From: a virus
DNA: 64,000 nucleotides
Virus record (IMG/VR): IMGVR_UViG_3300050821_010968
Span: 62,001-126,000 of that record
Direction: 5' to 3' (one strand)
How positions within the stretch are numbered: the stretch's first letter is position 1; the number at the start of each line of letters is the position of its first letter. Below, piece after piece: positions 52,916-60,737 of this stretch. The translations under genes and the position numbers were made by a program. A model generated the notes under the pieces. It searched no databases. It had not been told where the DNA came from and worked only from the letters and a program-made list of their open reading frames with translations.

Positions 52916-53139
52916 TTCGGCATCATCTTCCTGATCGTATTCCACTTCACGAGAGCGGTTCCCGTCCAGACGAATTCTGCAATTCCAAAGGGCCATGCTC
53001 CTTGCGCAAAACCGTAGATCGATCCCAAAAGACAACTTCCAGCGAACGCCAGCATGAACCAATGACTACGAGACTCAAGGCTATGAAACAGAATCATTAA
53101 AGTGACGGCGAGCAAGCCAAATGCCGTCAGCAATGTCAC
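52912..53139 (-). CDS. Membrane protein with two or three spans, 75 aa
   Basis: ATG 53139 overlaps the upstream stop. LLTAFGLLAVTLMILFHSL, WFMLAFAGSCLLGSIYGF and FGIAEFVWTGTAL are hydrophobic segments. Resembles small YgaP- or SMR-like inner-membrane proteins in outline only. Confidence 0.65.
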   Translation of the reverse strand: MTLLTAFGLLAVTLMILFHSLESRSHWFMLAFAGSCLLGSIYGFAQGAWPFGIAEFVWTGTALVKWNTIRKMMPK

Positions 53140-53387
53140 TCCTCTATCTCATTTATTGCAGCCCATAACTCATAATCCTCGACCGTATCAAGATGATGCC
53201 TCTCTGCAATCTCACTGGCTTTCTTTAGGGGATAGGAGACGACCGAAAGAGATTCCCAATGACCTCCCGTGTCGAGAGGATTGTTACTGGGCTCATGGAA
53301 CCATCCATAAGGCATGTACTCATCTTCGCCTAGTTCGACGAGGAAAGCATACTTGGTTACGATAGGCATTTCGCGGCACGTACTCAT
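53136..53387 (-). CDS. Hypothetical protein, 83 aa
   Basis: ATG 53387 after GAGGAAAAGCATAA. Contains YAFLVELGEDEYMPYGWFHE and ASEIAERHHLDTVEDYELWA. Acidic, soluble. No family recognised. Confidence 0.6.
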   Translation of the reverse strand: MSTCREMPIVTKYAFLVELGEDEYMPYGWFHEPSNNPLDTGGHWESLSVVSYPLKKASEIAERHHLDTVEDYELWAAINEIEE

Positions 53388-53410
53388 TTATGCTTTTCCT
53401 CGCCGTATTG

Positions 53411-53611
53411 TCAGGCGTGCAGGCGAAGGCGAGCCAGAAGATCGTCGTGAACTTCCTTTGCGCATTCGTCGGCAACGATTGGCGCGATGGCGGAAACGAG
53501 CTTTTCGGCGTCCGCCTCCCCATAGTGGCAATTGCAGCCTTCGCAATCGCATTTGCGCCCTGCCATCGCACCTACGACGGCAGTAACGAGTTTCTGTTTG
53601 AATGCAGTCAT
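53411..53611 (-). CDS. Cysteine-rich small protein, 66 aa
   Basis: Start chosen at ATG 53611 because AAGGAGTTGTCC lies just upstream; ATG 53617 is possible. KCDCEGCNCHYGEADAEKLV has a cysteine cluster that could hold zinc or a metal. Rest helical. No family. Confidence 0.6.
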   Translation of the reverse strand: MTAFKQKLVTAVVGAMAGRKCDCEGCNCHYGEADAEKLVSAIAPIVADECAKEVHDDLLARLRLHA

Positions 53612-53646
53612 GGACAACTCCTTTTTAAGACACAGTGAGAAAGAGA

Positions 53647-55413
53647 TTATGATCCTAGGCTGATTTCAACGCGACGGTTCTGAGCGCGGCAATCTGCCGT
53701 GTTATCAGAGCACAGCGGATCGTCAGAACCGTGCCCACGGGCTTCCATACGCGTAGCCGGGAAGTTATTCGGAGCTTTGGTCGTCAACCAGTTAGCCACG
53801 GCCTGAGCCCGCGCTTCCGAGAGCGGAATGTTACGCGTCGCCGACCCCGTGCTGTCCGTATAGCCATCCAAGCGAATACGGAGATTGGTCATCGCCGCCG
53901 TATCTTCGATCTGATAAAGCTGATTCATCGAATCCGGCTTGATCGTTGCCTGACCGGAGTCAAACTCGATGTGCCAAGACTTCTTGGAGACCGTCTGCGT
54001 GATAGGAGCCGACACTGCCAGTGCAGCAGTGACTGCGCCTTGAGTTTCGGGAATTCCGGCAAGAGCATCGGCGAGATAGCTGGTATCGACGACCTCTTCG
54101 TATGACGGAATAGAATCCGATCCAGATTTCGGATACAGGGTCGGGTAGAACGTCCCATCATAGTTTGCGAACACGCGATAGACCGATGCGTAAATGTTTT
54201 CGGTGCCAGCGCGCATGCCGAAGTAATCGCGTTCTTCTTGAAGCGTGATCACTTTCGAACCGCCGAGGTTCACCATATCGCCAGCGTGTGAGACAGTTTC
54301 GCCTTTGAAATAGTGCGCCCAATAGTCTGGCGTTTGCTCCTTGAAGATTTGAGCGTTTGCTGCGCCCATTTGCATCAAGCCACCTTCACTGGTCCGGATC
54401 GCCATCGCGCCCCGGTCGGAAGCCCGTAGCAAGCCGACCACGTAATCGTGGTGCGCCGCCATCCATGTTTTCGCACCGATGATGAGGGCTGGCATCTGCC
54501 CTGCATAGTCATGTGTCGATGCAACGCCGACGATGCTGCCCGGATATTTCTTGATGACATCCACGTCGCCCGGTGTCCATGTCGCTACGCCGTTGACGCA
54601 GACTTTCTTCGTACCATGCGTCAGACCGTTCGACACAACCGTACGATCTTCGCAAGCGCCTGCAATGAGTTTGTCGTCGGCGGTCGTGAAAGCATCCACA
54701 TCCATGAAGTTCATTGCGGTCGGGTCATAAGTCTTCTGATCGACATTGATCGGAATTCCATTGTCCGATGCCCACTTCACGCAAATGTTCCAGTCGCCGT
54801 CACGTGCCACAGCAGCGACGAGCGTTCCGCGAGCCTTTTGCGGGTCCTTGGCAACCTCGCCCGGAAGCATGCACTTGTCTTCGCCATCCGAGAAGCCGAT
54901 AGCGCCGATGGCTTCAAACTGTCCCGGAATCAATTTCTGAAGCGCGGCAGCGACATACGGATAGGCGTCGCCCATAATAGCGATAAACGCGTCGCCTTTC
55001 GCTCCATCGGAACTGACGAAAGCTGCAAGATTGGTTTCCATCTGCCCATAATCGTCTTGACGCTTGAGCGAGATGCAGCCGCCATTCGTATATTTGGCGA
55101 CCATGGAATCGCGGTCGGTCTCTGCACCGCCATTGGCGACGTTGAGTGCGCCCATGGCATTCCATGCCAGTTCTTCCATGACCGGACATGTCGGCATGGA
55201 AGTTGGTTTGGCAGATACGGGAAGGGAATAAGTCGCCGCAGAATCCGACACAGTAAAGTGTTGAATTGTCGTGACTGTCGGAACCGACGACACAACGTCT
55301 GTCGGTTTGCCGAGAATGCCTTTGTTGATGGCGAACTTGCCGAGCGCGCCGAGGGCCGCGACGCCCACGACGGCGATGACAAGAAAGCCTGCGCGTGTAA
55401 TTTTCAATGCCAT
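53647..55413 (-). CDS. Substrate-binding protein fused to OmpA-like domain
   Basis: Start chosen at ATG 55413 with TCAGGAGACGACA before it. 588 residues. A single N-terminal membrane segment (AGFLVIAVVGVAALGALGKF) anchors it; residues about 60-440 form a periplasmic binding domain of the NMT1/phosphate-like type (NVANGGAETDRDSMVAKYTN, MGDAYPYVAAALQKLIPGQF). The C-terminal 120 residues are an OmpA domain: WHIEFDSGQATIKPDS, RIRLDGYTDSTGSATRNIPL and LSEARAQAVANWL, with RVEISLGS at the end. It would deliver substrate to the permease while bound to peptidoglycan. Uncommon in a phage. Confidence 0.85.
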   Translation of the reverse strand: MALKITRAGFLVIAVVGVAALGALGKFAINKGILGKPTDVVSSVPTVTTIQHFTVSDSAATYSLPVSAKPTSMPTCPVMEELAWNAMGALNVANGGAETDRDSMVAKYTNGGCISLKRQDDYGQMETNLAAFVSSDGAKGDAFIAIMGDAYPYVAAALQKLIPGQFEAIGAIGFSDGEDKCMLPGEVAKDPQKARGTLVAAVARDGDWNICVKWASDNGIPINVDQKTYDPTAMNFMDVDAFTTADDKLIAGACEDRTVVSNGLTHGTKKVCVNGVATWTPGDVDVIKKYPGSIVGVASTHDYAGQMPALIIGAKTWMAAHHDYVVGLLRASDRGAMAIRTSEGGLMQMGAANAQIFKEQTPDYWAHYFKGETVSHAGDMVNLGGSKVITLQEERDYFGMRAGTENIYASVYRVFANYDGTFYPTLYPKSGSDSIPSYEEVVDTSYLADALAGIPETQGAVTAALAVSAPITQTVSKKSWHIEFDSGQATIKPDSMNQLYQIEDTAAMTNLRIRLDGYTDSTGSATRNIPLSEARAQAVANWLTTKAPNNFPATRMEARGHGSDDPLCSDNTADCRAQNRRVEISLGS

Positions 55414-55432
55414 TGTCGTCTCCTGATTAAAT

Positions 55433-56455
55433 CTACGAACGGATGAATCCGGCAAGCATATCCGAAGATGTACTTGCCTCAACGGGAGGGGCCAGAGGAA
55501 GTGGTGTCGCAGCCGTTGATTCGAGTAGTTTGGCTCCCCCTGTCTGAACTTGCTGGAACATTTCTTCGCTGTATGACGCATTTTCCACGTCAATCGATTG
55601 CAAGAACGGTTCCGCGTAATTTTTCAGGTGATCGAGATGCCCAAGCTCTTCGGAATATTTGGTATCGATGAGCGTCTCCGCCTGTTGTGCCATATCCCAG
55701 ACCTGCGTCTTAGAACGACCGAGAATACGACTCGCGGCCTTCGTAGCAGAACCCACTGCTTTCTGTACTTGCCATTTGTCGGCAAGGAGAGTGCGCTCAG
55801 TTTCAAGTTTCTGGGCCGTGATATCGCACGCCTGCGAAATGTTCTGAAAAGTCTTGCGGATTGGATCAAGCCGTTGTGCCGTCGCCTCATAAGAATCAGC
55901 AGCATCTTTGAATCGACCGAAATTTGAAATGGCGACTTCAGCCGCAGCTTTTTGACCCTGCTTGGTTGCAGCGATTCCAAGCCGTTGGGCTTTCGCACTC
56001 TGATCGCGATAGTTCGCCGCCTTATCGTGCAGACTTGAAATCAGGCCATCGAGTGTTTCGAACTGCTTTTGAAACTGCGCCTGATCGGCGCGGACGGCTT
56101 GCAACCGTTCCGTGATCGGCGAAAGTGGATCGATGTTCAAAAAGAATCTGGTCAAACCGTTGACCATGATCCAATACGGCATCCGGAGAAGGCGATTGAT
56201 ACTGCCAGCCGGGCTGATTGTTTCTCTCGCCAGCCAAGCCACGATGATCAACCCGACTCCGGAAATGATCATGTGCGTGGCGTCTTGCAAGATAAGATTG
56301 AGCAACGTGACAGCAGTCACGACCGTTGGCGCAAACGTATTGAAGGCAATGAAACCTCCAATTACGAGCGCAGCCAAACCTCCCCATTTGACGATTGACT
56401 GCATGACTTTGGACTCCGGTGGAGTCCACGGCGTCGAGACCAGATCGTTGCTCAT
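55433..56455 (-). CDS. Membrane-anchored coiled-coil protein, 340 aa
   Basis: ATG 56455. Two hydrophobic segments at about residues 24-75 (GLAALVIGGFIAFNTFAPTV, MIISGVGLIIVAWLA) and then a long helical cytoplasmic part (ERLQAVRADQAQFQKQFETL onward) to about residue 290. The coiled coil loosely resembles PspA or toxic-anion-resistance proteins; no confident family. It lies between the binding protein and the proline-rich gene, so it is likely part of the same envelope complex. Confidence 0.65.
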   Translation of the reverse strand: MSNDLVSTPWTPPESKVMQSIVKWGGLAALVIGGFIAFNTFAPTVVTAVTLLNLILQDATHMIISGVGLIIVAWLARETISPAGSINRLLRMPYWIMVNGLTRFFLNIDPLSPITERLQAVRADQAQFQKQFETLDGLISSLHDKAANYRDQSAKAQRLGIAATKQGQKAAAEVAISNFGRFKDAADSYEATAQRLDPIRKTFQNISQACDITAQKLETERTLLADKWQVQKAVGSATKAASRILGRSKTQVWDMAQQAETLIDTKYSEELGHLDHLKNYAEPFLQSIDVENASYSEEMFQQVQTGGAKLLESTAATPLPLAPPVEASTSSDMLAGFIRS

Positions 56456-56464
56456 ATCAATTCC

Positions 56465-57151
56465 TTAGTGAGCGGTGGAGAGAAGCTGTTTGGTTTGGAG
56501 CAGAGGCGCGTTCAACTGATCTTCAACCAGTTTGAAATGTACCGCCGCATCTTGGAGAGCCCGGTCGGCATTCGCAATATCTGTCTGCATCTGCGCGATC
56601 TTGGCTGTGCGGTCGGCGATCTGCTGAACGGCAGCCGCATTCGCCGCAGTGAGATCGGCAATCCCTTGCGTTGGACCATCAATCTTTGCAGCACGTGCGT
56701 CCTTCATCTGCTGATCGAAGCGAGCCCGCAGCGTACCGACGATCCCAAGATGAGTTTCGATATCTGCAACAACCTTATCGGTTGTGACGCCCGGGTTTGC
56801 CGCCGACAACACCTTGAATATCATATTGACATCCGAGATATTACCCAAGCTCTCACGCACACGTTGGAAGATAACGTATGTAGAAGGCATCGCGTAGACT
56901 TGCGTCGTCATTGCTTGCAGTTGCTTCTGGTCGGCTTCGGTCAGGACCGCAGGCGCGGTATATAAAGGAGCGCTTGAAGTAAATTGCGGAGGAGGTTGTG
57001 CGCCAGTGACCGCAGCCGGAGGAGGCACCATTGTATTTGGTTGCATCAAGGGCTGCGCGGGTGGCGGCGCATGAGGAAGATCATGTGGCAGTTCCGGCTC
57101 GTCGCTTTCGACGAGTCCCAGTTTTTCCAACATGCTCGGGTGTTTGGTCAT
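56465..57151 (-). CDS. Proline-rich coiled-coil protein, 228 aa
   Basis: ATG 57151 overlaps the stop of the 58-residue gene. Residues 18-70 are proline-rich and disordered (LPHDLPHAPPPAQPLMQPNT). The rest is helical, with a final heptad region ADRTAKIAQMQTDIANADRA. Probably a cytoplasmic partner of the membrane coiled-coil protein downstream. Confidence 0.65.
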   Translation of the reverse strand: MTKHPSMLEKLGLVESDEPELPHDLPHAPPPAQPLMQPNTMVPPPAAVTGAQPPPQFTSSAPLYTAPAVLTEADQKQLQAMTTQVYAMPSTYVIFQRVRESLGNISDVNMIFKVLSAANPGVTTDKVVADIETHLGIVGTLRARFDQQMKDARAAKIDGPTQGIADLTAANAAAVQQIADRTAKIAQMQTDIANADRALQDAAVHFKLVEDQLNAPLLQTKQLLSTAH

Positions 57152-57324
57152 TTTGCGCCTGCCGCTTCGACGACTTTTGCCGCCTCTTTGAGAATGATTG
57201 CACGTCCCCAGACAGAGGGTGGAAGGCCGAGAAGGGCAGCGGCTTTATCGATCAGCGCCCGATCCTTCTGCATCAACGCCATAGCTAGTCTGGACTCTTT
57301 CTTCTTCGGCGGTTTTTTCGCCAT
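57148..57324 (-). CDS. DUF1778-like small protein, 58 aa
   Basis: First gene of the minus operon; from ATG 57324 to TGA 57150-57148. Lysine-rich start (MAKKPPKKKESRLAMAL) and a helix pattern DRALIDKAAALLGLPPSVWG followed by RAIILKEAAKVVEAAGAK. It recalls the end of DUF1778/TacA-type antitoxins (lI-rAA-llG-s-s-fi--a), which could make it an operon autoregulator. No toxin gene is adjacent. Confidence 0.6.
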   Translation of the reverse strand: MAKKPPKKKESRLAMALMQKDRALIDKAAALLGLPPSVWGRAIILKEAAKVVEAAGAK

Positions 57325-57351
57325 GTAGTGAGACCCTTCTTTATGGGATGC

Positions 57352-57380
57352 GGTGTAATGGAGTGGAATGGGGCTGTCAA
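57352..57380 (-). promoter_or_regulatory. Promoter of the ABC operon
   Basis: On the minus strand TTGACA (57380-57375), 17 bases, then TACACC. It is about 50 bases from the start at 57324 and faces away from the promoter at 57463. Confidence 0.65.
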
Positions 57381-57462
57381 TATGGCATCTGTCGCTTTTT
57401 ATGACCGGTAGTGCCGGATTTCAGCCGCTTTCCTATATGGCGTCTATATTATCGAGGCATTC

Positions 57463-57491
57463 TTGACAAGGCCGTCTGAAAATGAGATGAA
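57463..57491 (+). promoter_or_regulatory. Promoter before tRNA unit
   Basis: GCATTCTTGACA at 57463, 17 bases, GATGAA. Precedes the micropeptide at 57497 and tRNA-Glu and -Asp. Confidence 0.55.
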
Positions 57492-57496
57492 AGCGC

Positions 57497-57604
57497 ATGG
57501 TTATCTCGAATCACATCCGCGCACTCATGCACGTGTGCCTCTCCGGCACCGTTGCCCGCGAACTTGAACGTTCGACGGGCCGAGATATGCGCGTCGCCGC
57601 TTAA
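57497..57604 (+). CDS. Micropeptide at the head of a tRNA unit, 35 aa
   Basis: ATG 57497 to TAA. Sequence MVISNHIRALMHVCLSGTVA and RELERSTGRDMRVAA. Lies between promoter and the Glu/Asp tRNAs, as do similar frames at 31723, 59791 and 62125. Support is positional. Confidence 0.45.
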   Translation: MVISNHIRALMHVCLSGTVARELERSTGRDMRVAA

Positions 57605-57728
57605 GCGCGCGACGTAAATCTTCGACCCGTCCGAAACTCCTCTCTACGGGTCATCGTCTAAATCAGGACTAGGACAGCTTGCCTCTCAAGCTTGCTATGC
57701 GGGATCGTTCCCCGTTGACCCGACCAAT

Positions 57729-57805
57729 CATGCCATGGTCTAGCGGTCTAGGATACGGGACTTTCAATCCTTGTGGCACGAGTTCGAATCTCGTTGGCAT
57801 GACCA
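57729..57805 (+). tRNA. tRNA-Glu(TTC)
   Basis: Acceptor CATGCCA / TGGCATG, anticodon loop CTTTCAA, T-arm ACGAG TTCGAAT CTCGT, A73 and CCA encoded. D-arm GTCTAG-rich as in glutamate tRNAs. Confidence 0.9.
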
Positions 57806-57826
57806 ATTTATTATATGTGAGATAAT

Positions 57827-57902
57827 GCATCTAGGTTCATCTGGGAATGAAGCTTGATTGTCGATCAAGTCGCTGCGAGTTCGAATCTCGTTAGGTGCGC
57901 CA
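57827..57902 (+). tRNA. tRNA-Asp(GTC)
   Basis: Acceptor GCATCTA / TAGGTGC, anticodon arm CTTGA TTGTCGA TCAAG, T-arm GCGAG TTCGAAT CTCGT, G73, CCA encoded. Confidence 0.9.
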
Positions 57903-57973
57903 TCTCATATATTATAAATTTCATATATTAGATTTCATCTCTGTAACTTGACTCCGGCAATGAGTCGGAATTC

Positions 57974-58002
57974 TTGACTCGTTGTGTCATAAGCGAGACA
58001 AT
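57974..58002 (+). promoter_or_regulatory. Promoter
   Basis: GGAATTCTTGACT at 57974, 17 bases, then GACAAT. Upstream of the gene at 58039. Confidence 0.6.
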
Positions 58003-58038
58003 CCGCGCTTCTCAGGTCCCTATTGAGGTAGCGCCGTC

Positions 58039-58251
58039 ATGGCAAAGAAAGCAAAACATTTTATCCAGAAAGCGATTGGCGGCGACAAAGGCGCGCTGCA
58101 TCGTGCATTGGGAATTCCACAAGGCCAGAAAATTCCGCAGGACGAACTCAAAAAGGCGGCTGCGGAACCGGGTAAGATCGGCAAAGAAGCGCGTCTCGCC
58201 GAAACTCTGGAAGGCTTCCACAAGAAGCGCGATGGAAAGGCTCCAAAATAA
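58039..58251 (+). CDS. Conserved small phage protein, 70 aa
   Basis: MAKKAKHFIQKAIGGDKGAL then HRALGIPQGQKIPQDELKKA and AEPGKIGKEARLAETLEGFH. The HFIQKA-GALHRALGVP-G--IP--K pattern is common in phages, often near structural genes, and its function is unknown. GTAGCGCCGTC precedes the start. Its stop abuts the next start. Confidence 0.75.
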   Translation: MAKKAKHFIQKAIGGDKGALHRALGIPQGQKIPQDELKKAAAEPGKIGKEARLAETLEGFHKKRDGKAPK

Positions 58252-58473
58252 ATGAAGTACAATATGCGAAAGAATAAGGCTGCTTCGACGAAGCACCCGA
58301 ATTCGAAGGCGCTTGTTGGCGTCATCACCAACAATCAGGCTGGTCCGCCAACTTCTGCGCCTCGTGGCGCATGGCCTACCGGAGAATTGATGGACCCGAA
58401 TAATAATGCACATCCCAATCAGGCGATGTGCGATCCCGACATGGACCCGGACGCAGACACGCCGGGCATGTAA
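58252..58473 (+). CDS. Hypothetical protein, 73 aa
   Basis: ATG immediately follows the upstream stop. Basic start, then proline- and asparagine-rich low-complexity sequence (MDPNNNAHPNQAMCDPDMDP) that is likely disordered. No family. Confidence 0.55.
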   Translation: MKYNMRKNKAASTKHPNSKALVGVITNNQAGPPTSAPRGAWPTGELMDPNNNAHPNQAMCDPDMDPDADTPGM

Positions 58474-58503
58474 CTACCCTCAACCAACAAAAGGAAATCC
58501 CGA

Positions 58504-58626
58504 ATGGCCTCGAAGAAACCTGCATTCCCCGGTGCAGCACCTCCCTTTGGTAAGAAGAAAGGTGCAGGCAAGAAACCGGCTGGCGGAAAGAAGGCAATGC
58601 CGATGCCCAAGAAGAAGGGCAAATAA
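58504..58626 (+). CDS. Lysine-rich micropeptide, 40 aa
   Basis: ATG 58504 after AAAAGGAAATCCCGA. About a third of the residues are lysine, with G, P and A (KKKGAGKKPAGGKKAMPMPK). A histone-tail-like peptide that could bind nucleic acid; inference from composition. The following gene begins three bases on. Confidence 0.6.
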   Translation: MASKKPAFPGAAPPFGKKKGAGKKPAGGKKAMPMPKKKGK

Positions 58627-58628
58627 AA

Positions 58629-58838
58629 TTGGACCAAGGTATCTCTGATCTTCAGGCTTCTATCGGGCCTGATCTCCAGCAAGAACATCAAGCTGGAACA
58701 GCAGCCCTTCAAGCCGCGATGAAGTTACATCAGGGACACATGGATGGAACAATTTCTCGTAATCCAGATACGAACGCTCAAATGACTGGATTATTGAAAC
58801 GTGCTGGTAAGGCGATGGCTAAACTGGCACCTGCGTAA
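58629..58838 (+). CDS. Helical hypothetical protein, 69 aa
   Basis: TTG start at 58629. Contains SDLQASIGPDLQQEHQAGTA and LLKRAGKAMAKLAP; helical. No family recognised. Member of the coupled four-gene unit from 58039. Confidence 0.55.
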   Translation: MDQGISDLQASIGPDLQQEHQAGTAALQAAMKLHQGHMDGTISRNPDTNAQMTGLLKRAGKAMAKLAPA

Positions 58839-58917
58839 ATAAGATCGTCCTGCGACAGATGAAAATCTGGCGATCTTTGTGTCTGTGAAAGCAGGCTGGC
58901 GGCGAGTAGCCGAACAA

Positions 58918-58942
58918 GGCCCGGAGCGATCCGGGCCTTTTC
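58918..58942 (+). terminator. Intrinsic terminator
   Basis: GGCCCGGA GCGA TCCGGGCC followed by TTTTC. Confidence 0.85.
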
Positions 58943-58958
58943 ATTGTGTGGGAATAAA

Positions 58959-59279
58959 ATGAAACTTGCTCCTTGGACCGCCGAGTTTGGCGGCAATTTA
59001 TATCACTGGTGTCCAGCTTGTGAAGAACTGCATGTTATCCCGACAGGGCGCTGGGCACGATCAGGCACTGATGATAAACCAACGTACAGTCCGTCATTCG
59101 GTCAGCACTTGAAACGTGGATACTGCCATTACAATATAACGGATGGGCAGTTGTTTTTTCATGCTGACAGTTATCACGCACTTCGAGGCACAGTTCCCAT
59201 GCCGGAAATTCCGGACACGGCGCTGGAAGAAATTGATGGCGAGGTCGGCGTGACGACTGATGCTGTATTTTGCCGCTAG
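58959..59279 (+). CDS. Conserved phage protein (DUF6527-like), 106 aa
   Basis: Start chosen at ATG 58959. Contains YHWCPACEELHVIPTGRWAR with a zinc-like C-x2-C, then TYSPSFGQHLKRGYCHYNIT and FFHADSYHALRGTVPMPEIP. The PTYSPS-CHY-I-DG-F-D--HAL-G---MP order is a recurring one in phages and is close to DUF6527. Function unknown. Convergent with the next gene, ends overlapping by four bases. Confidence 0.7.
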   Translation: MKLAPWTAEFGGNLYHWCPACEELHVIPTGRWARSGTDDKPTYSPSFGQHLKRGYCHYNITDGQLFFHADSYHALRGTVPMPEIPDTALEEIDGEVGVTTDAVFCR

Positions 59280-59572
59280 TCGTCGAACGAAGGATAGATG
59301 CCGGTTTGACGATGATGCCGATGCGCCCAAAGTAATTTCTGGGCTCTTCGAACCATCAAATCTCGCATTTCGGGAAAGAGCTTTAAGCCTTTTCGTTCCT
59401 TGACGATGAGTCGAAGAAGTCCTCGGACTTCATAATGGTAGCGCTGCTTTGGCGTCAACGATCTATACCATTCCATATATTCCGCCTCAGCCACGCGGAG
59501 TTCCTGCTCCTGTTCCGCATCGGTGAGCGCGATCCAGCGTTCCCATTCTTCATTGTCCCAATCATCGTCCAT
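59276..59572 (-). CDS. Acidic helical protein, 98 aa
   Basis: ATG 59572. Starts MDDDWDNEEWERWIALTDAE and continues with long charged helices. Ends QTGIYPSFDD. No family recognised. It has a ribosome site AAAGGAGATCAAA. Confidence 0.65.
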   Translation of the reverse strand: MDDDWDNEEWERWIALTDAEQEQELRVAEAEYMEWYRSLTPKQRYHYEVRGLLRLIVKERKGLKLFPEMRDLMVRRAQKLLWAHRHHRQTGIYPSFDD

Positions 59573-59721
59573 TTTGATCTCCTTTACTCATATGAGCCGC
59601 TCATCCGGGAATTCGGATGCATTGCCATAAAGAAAGCGACACGACGCCTGCAAAAGCGGGCGTCCTTTTGTTAATCGCGGCAACCCGGCGAAACCGGAAA
59701 GTGGATTTTGAAATTTCTTTG

Positions 59722-59750
59722 TTGACATACGAGTCTGGATATGAGACACA
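59722..59750 (+). promoter_or_regulatory. Promoter of the main tRNA array
   Basis: TTGACA at 59722, 17 bases, then GACACA, nearly the same -10 as at 19003. Followed by the micropeptide at 59791 and tRNA-Pro at 59994. Confidence 0.55.
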
Positions 59751-59790
59751 AAGACTTCCGGCGCGACTCGCGCCACTTAAAGGTTTGAAA

Positions 59791-59904
59791 ATGTTCGCAA
59801 CGTTGTCACTCAAGTCGAGCCCCAAACTGGCCTCCGCCAGTTTGCATTCGCTCGTGCTGACAACGCCAGCGACCGCACCACTCTCAAGCCGCTTACGGGA
59901 CTAA
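59791..59904 (+). CDS. Micropeptide at the head of the tRNA array, 37 aa
   Basis: ATG 59791 with MFATLSLKSSPKLASASLHS and LVLTTPATAPLSSRLRD. Serine- and leucine-rich. Its AAACTGGCCTCCGCCAGTTT at about 59822 can fold into a hairpin. Support is positional, as for 57497 and 62125. Confidence 0.4.
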   Translation: MFATLSLKSSPKLASASLHSLVLTTPATAPLSSRLRD

Positions 59905-59993
59905 GTCCCTCTCGCGGCTAACACGAGTCGCGACCAAACCTTCTGATCCCCGCTCCAGAAACAGGTCCGGCTCCAACAGGAGACGAAGAACGA

Positions 59994-60069
59994 CTGTCTA
60001 TAGCTTAACTTGGTAGAGCCCCGGCCTCGGAAGCTGGTGATTCAGGTTCAAATCCTGATAGGCAGACCA
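59994..60069 (+). tRNA. tRNA-Pro(CGG)
   Basis: Acceptor CTGTCTA / TAGGCAG, anticodon arm CCGGC CTCGGAA GCTGG, T-arm TCAGG TTCAAAT CCTGA, CCA encoded. Confidence 0.9.
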
Positions 60070-60116
60070 ATTCAATCATCGTAAGCGGAGATTCGCTATG
60101 ATGATATTAGAATTAT

Positions 60117-60204
60117 CAGAGTGTCGGATAGGCTGGCTCATTCCGCCTGCTTTGGGAGCAGGAGCCGAAAGGCATCGTGTGTTCGAATCACACCACTCTG
60201 ACCA
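60117..60204 (+). tRNA. tRNA-Pro(TGG) with long variable arm
   Basis: Acceptor CAGAGTG / CACTCTG, anticodon loop TTTGGGA, T-arm GTGTG TTCGAAT CACAC. Between anticodon and T-arm is a 14-base arm with GCC GAAA GGC. Proline tRNAs normally have a short variable region. Confidence 0.85.
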
Positions 60205-60210
60205 TTTTGT

Positions 60211-60282
60211 GCATGATCTCCGTAAGCCGGTGATGGCTGAAACTATCGGGACGCGAAGAAGGCGAGACTACCCGAATCATGC
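60211..60282 (+). tRNA. Degenerate tRNA-like element
   Basis: GCATGAT pairs perfectly with ATCATGC and TCGGG with CCCGA just inside, but the T-loop would be 20 bases and no CCA or readable anticodon is present. Possibly a decayed tRNA; a Met anticodon was looked for and not found. Confidence 0.35.
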
Positions 60283-60293
60283 AATTGTTTTTT

Positions 60294-60369
60294 GCCGATA
60301 TGGCGCTAGTGGAGCGCAACTGTTTTGTAATCAGTCAGGGAGGCAGTTCGATCCTGTCTATCGGCACCA
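60294..60369 (+). tRNA. tRNA-Thr(TGT)
   Basis: Acceptor GCCGATA / TATCGGC, D-arm GCGC / GCGC, anticodon loop TTTGTAA in ACTG / CAGT, T-arm GGCAG TTCGATC CTGTC, CCA encoded. Confidence 0.85.
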
Positions 60370-60370
60370 C

Positions 60371-60445
60371 GCCTTTTAATCATAGAAAGCGATGAGCACC
60401 TTTGGTAGGGGTGAGAGGAACGGGCAGGTCGTTCAAGAGGCACCA
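60371..60445 (+). tRNA. tRNA-Thr(GGT) with aberrant T-loop
   Basis: Acceptor GCCTTTT / AAGAGGC, D-stem TCAT / ATGA, anticodon arm CACCT TTGGTAG GGGTG, T-stem GAACG / CGTTC closing GGCAGGT instead of TTCRANY, A73, CCA encoded. Confidence 0.75.
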
Positions 60446-60450
60446 GTTGA

Positions 60451-60526
60451 TCCGCTTAAGCATTGGTAGCGATGCGCTCGTCTCGTAAACGAGAGATGAT
60501 CTGTGCAAGTCAGATAAGCGGAACCA
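60451..60526 (+). tRNA. tRNA-Thr(CGT)
   Basis: Acceptor TCCGCTT / AAGCGGA, D-stem GCAT / ATGC, anticodon arm CTCGT CTCGTAA ACGAG, T-arm ATCTG TGCAAGT CAGAT, CCA encoded. Confidence 0.9.
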
Positions 60527-60541
60527 ATTTTATACTGAGAT

Positions 60542-60626
60542 GGATCGGTGGACAGAGTAGTCGAAGTCACGGGTCTTTTAAACCCACGCAGAAATGCCAT
60601 CGTGAGTGCAAATCTCACCCGATCCT
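60542..60626 (+). tRNA. tRNA-Lys(TTT) with long variable arm
   Basis: Acceptor GGATCGG / CCGATCC, anticodon loop CTTTTAA, variable arm with GCA GAAA TGC, T-arm GTGAG TGCAAAT CTCAC, T73. CCA not encoded (TCAG follows). Confidence 0.75.
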
Positions 60627-60644
60627 CAGTATACTGAATAATTT

Positions 60645-60732
60645 GGACTCGTGACCCGAGAAGCGATGGGCGTGGATTCTTAATCCACTAGCGTAACTGC
60701 CACCGAGAGTGCAATTCTCTCCGAGTCCTCCA
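60645..60732 (+). tRNA. tRNA-Lys(CTT) with long variable arm
   Basis: Acceptor GGACTCG / CGAGTCC, anticodon arm GTGGA TTCTTAA TCCAC, long variable region (AGCGTAACTGCC), T-arm GAGAG TGCAATT CTCTC, T73, CCA encoded. Confidence 0.8.
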
Positions 60733-60737
60733 AGTTT

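Noticed and set aside
57148-57324. Toxin-antitoxin pair at the head of the ABC operon
   Set aside because: The 58-residue protein resembles the DUF1778 antitoxin end, but no acetyltransferase toxin gene is adjacent; the downstream protein is proline-rich coiled coil.
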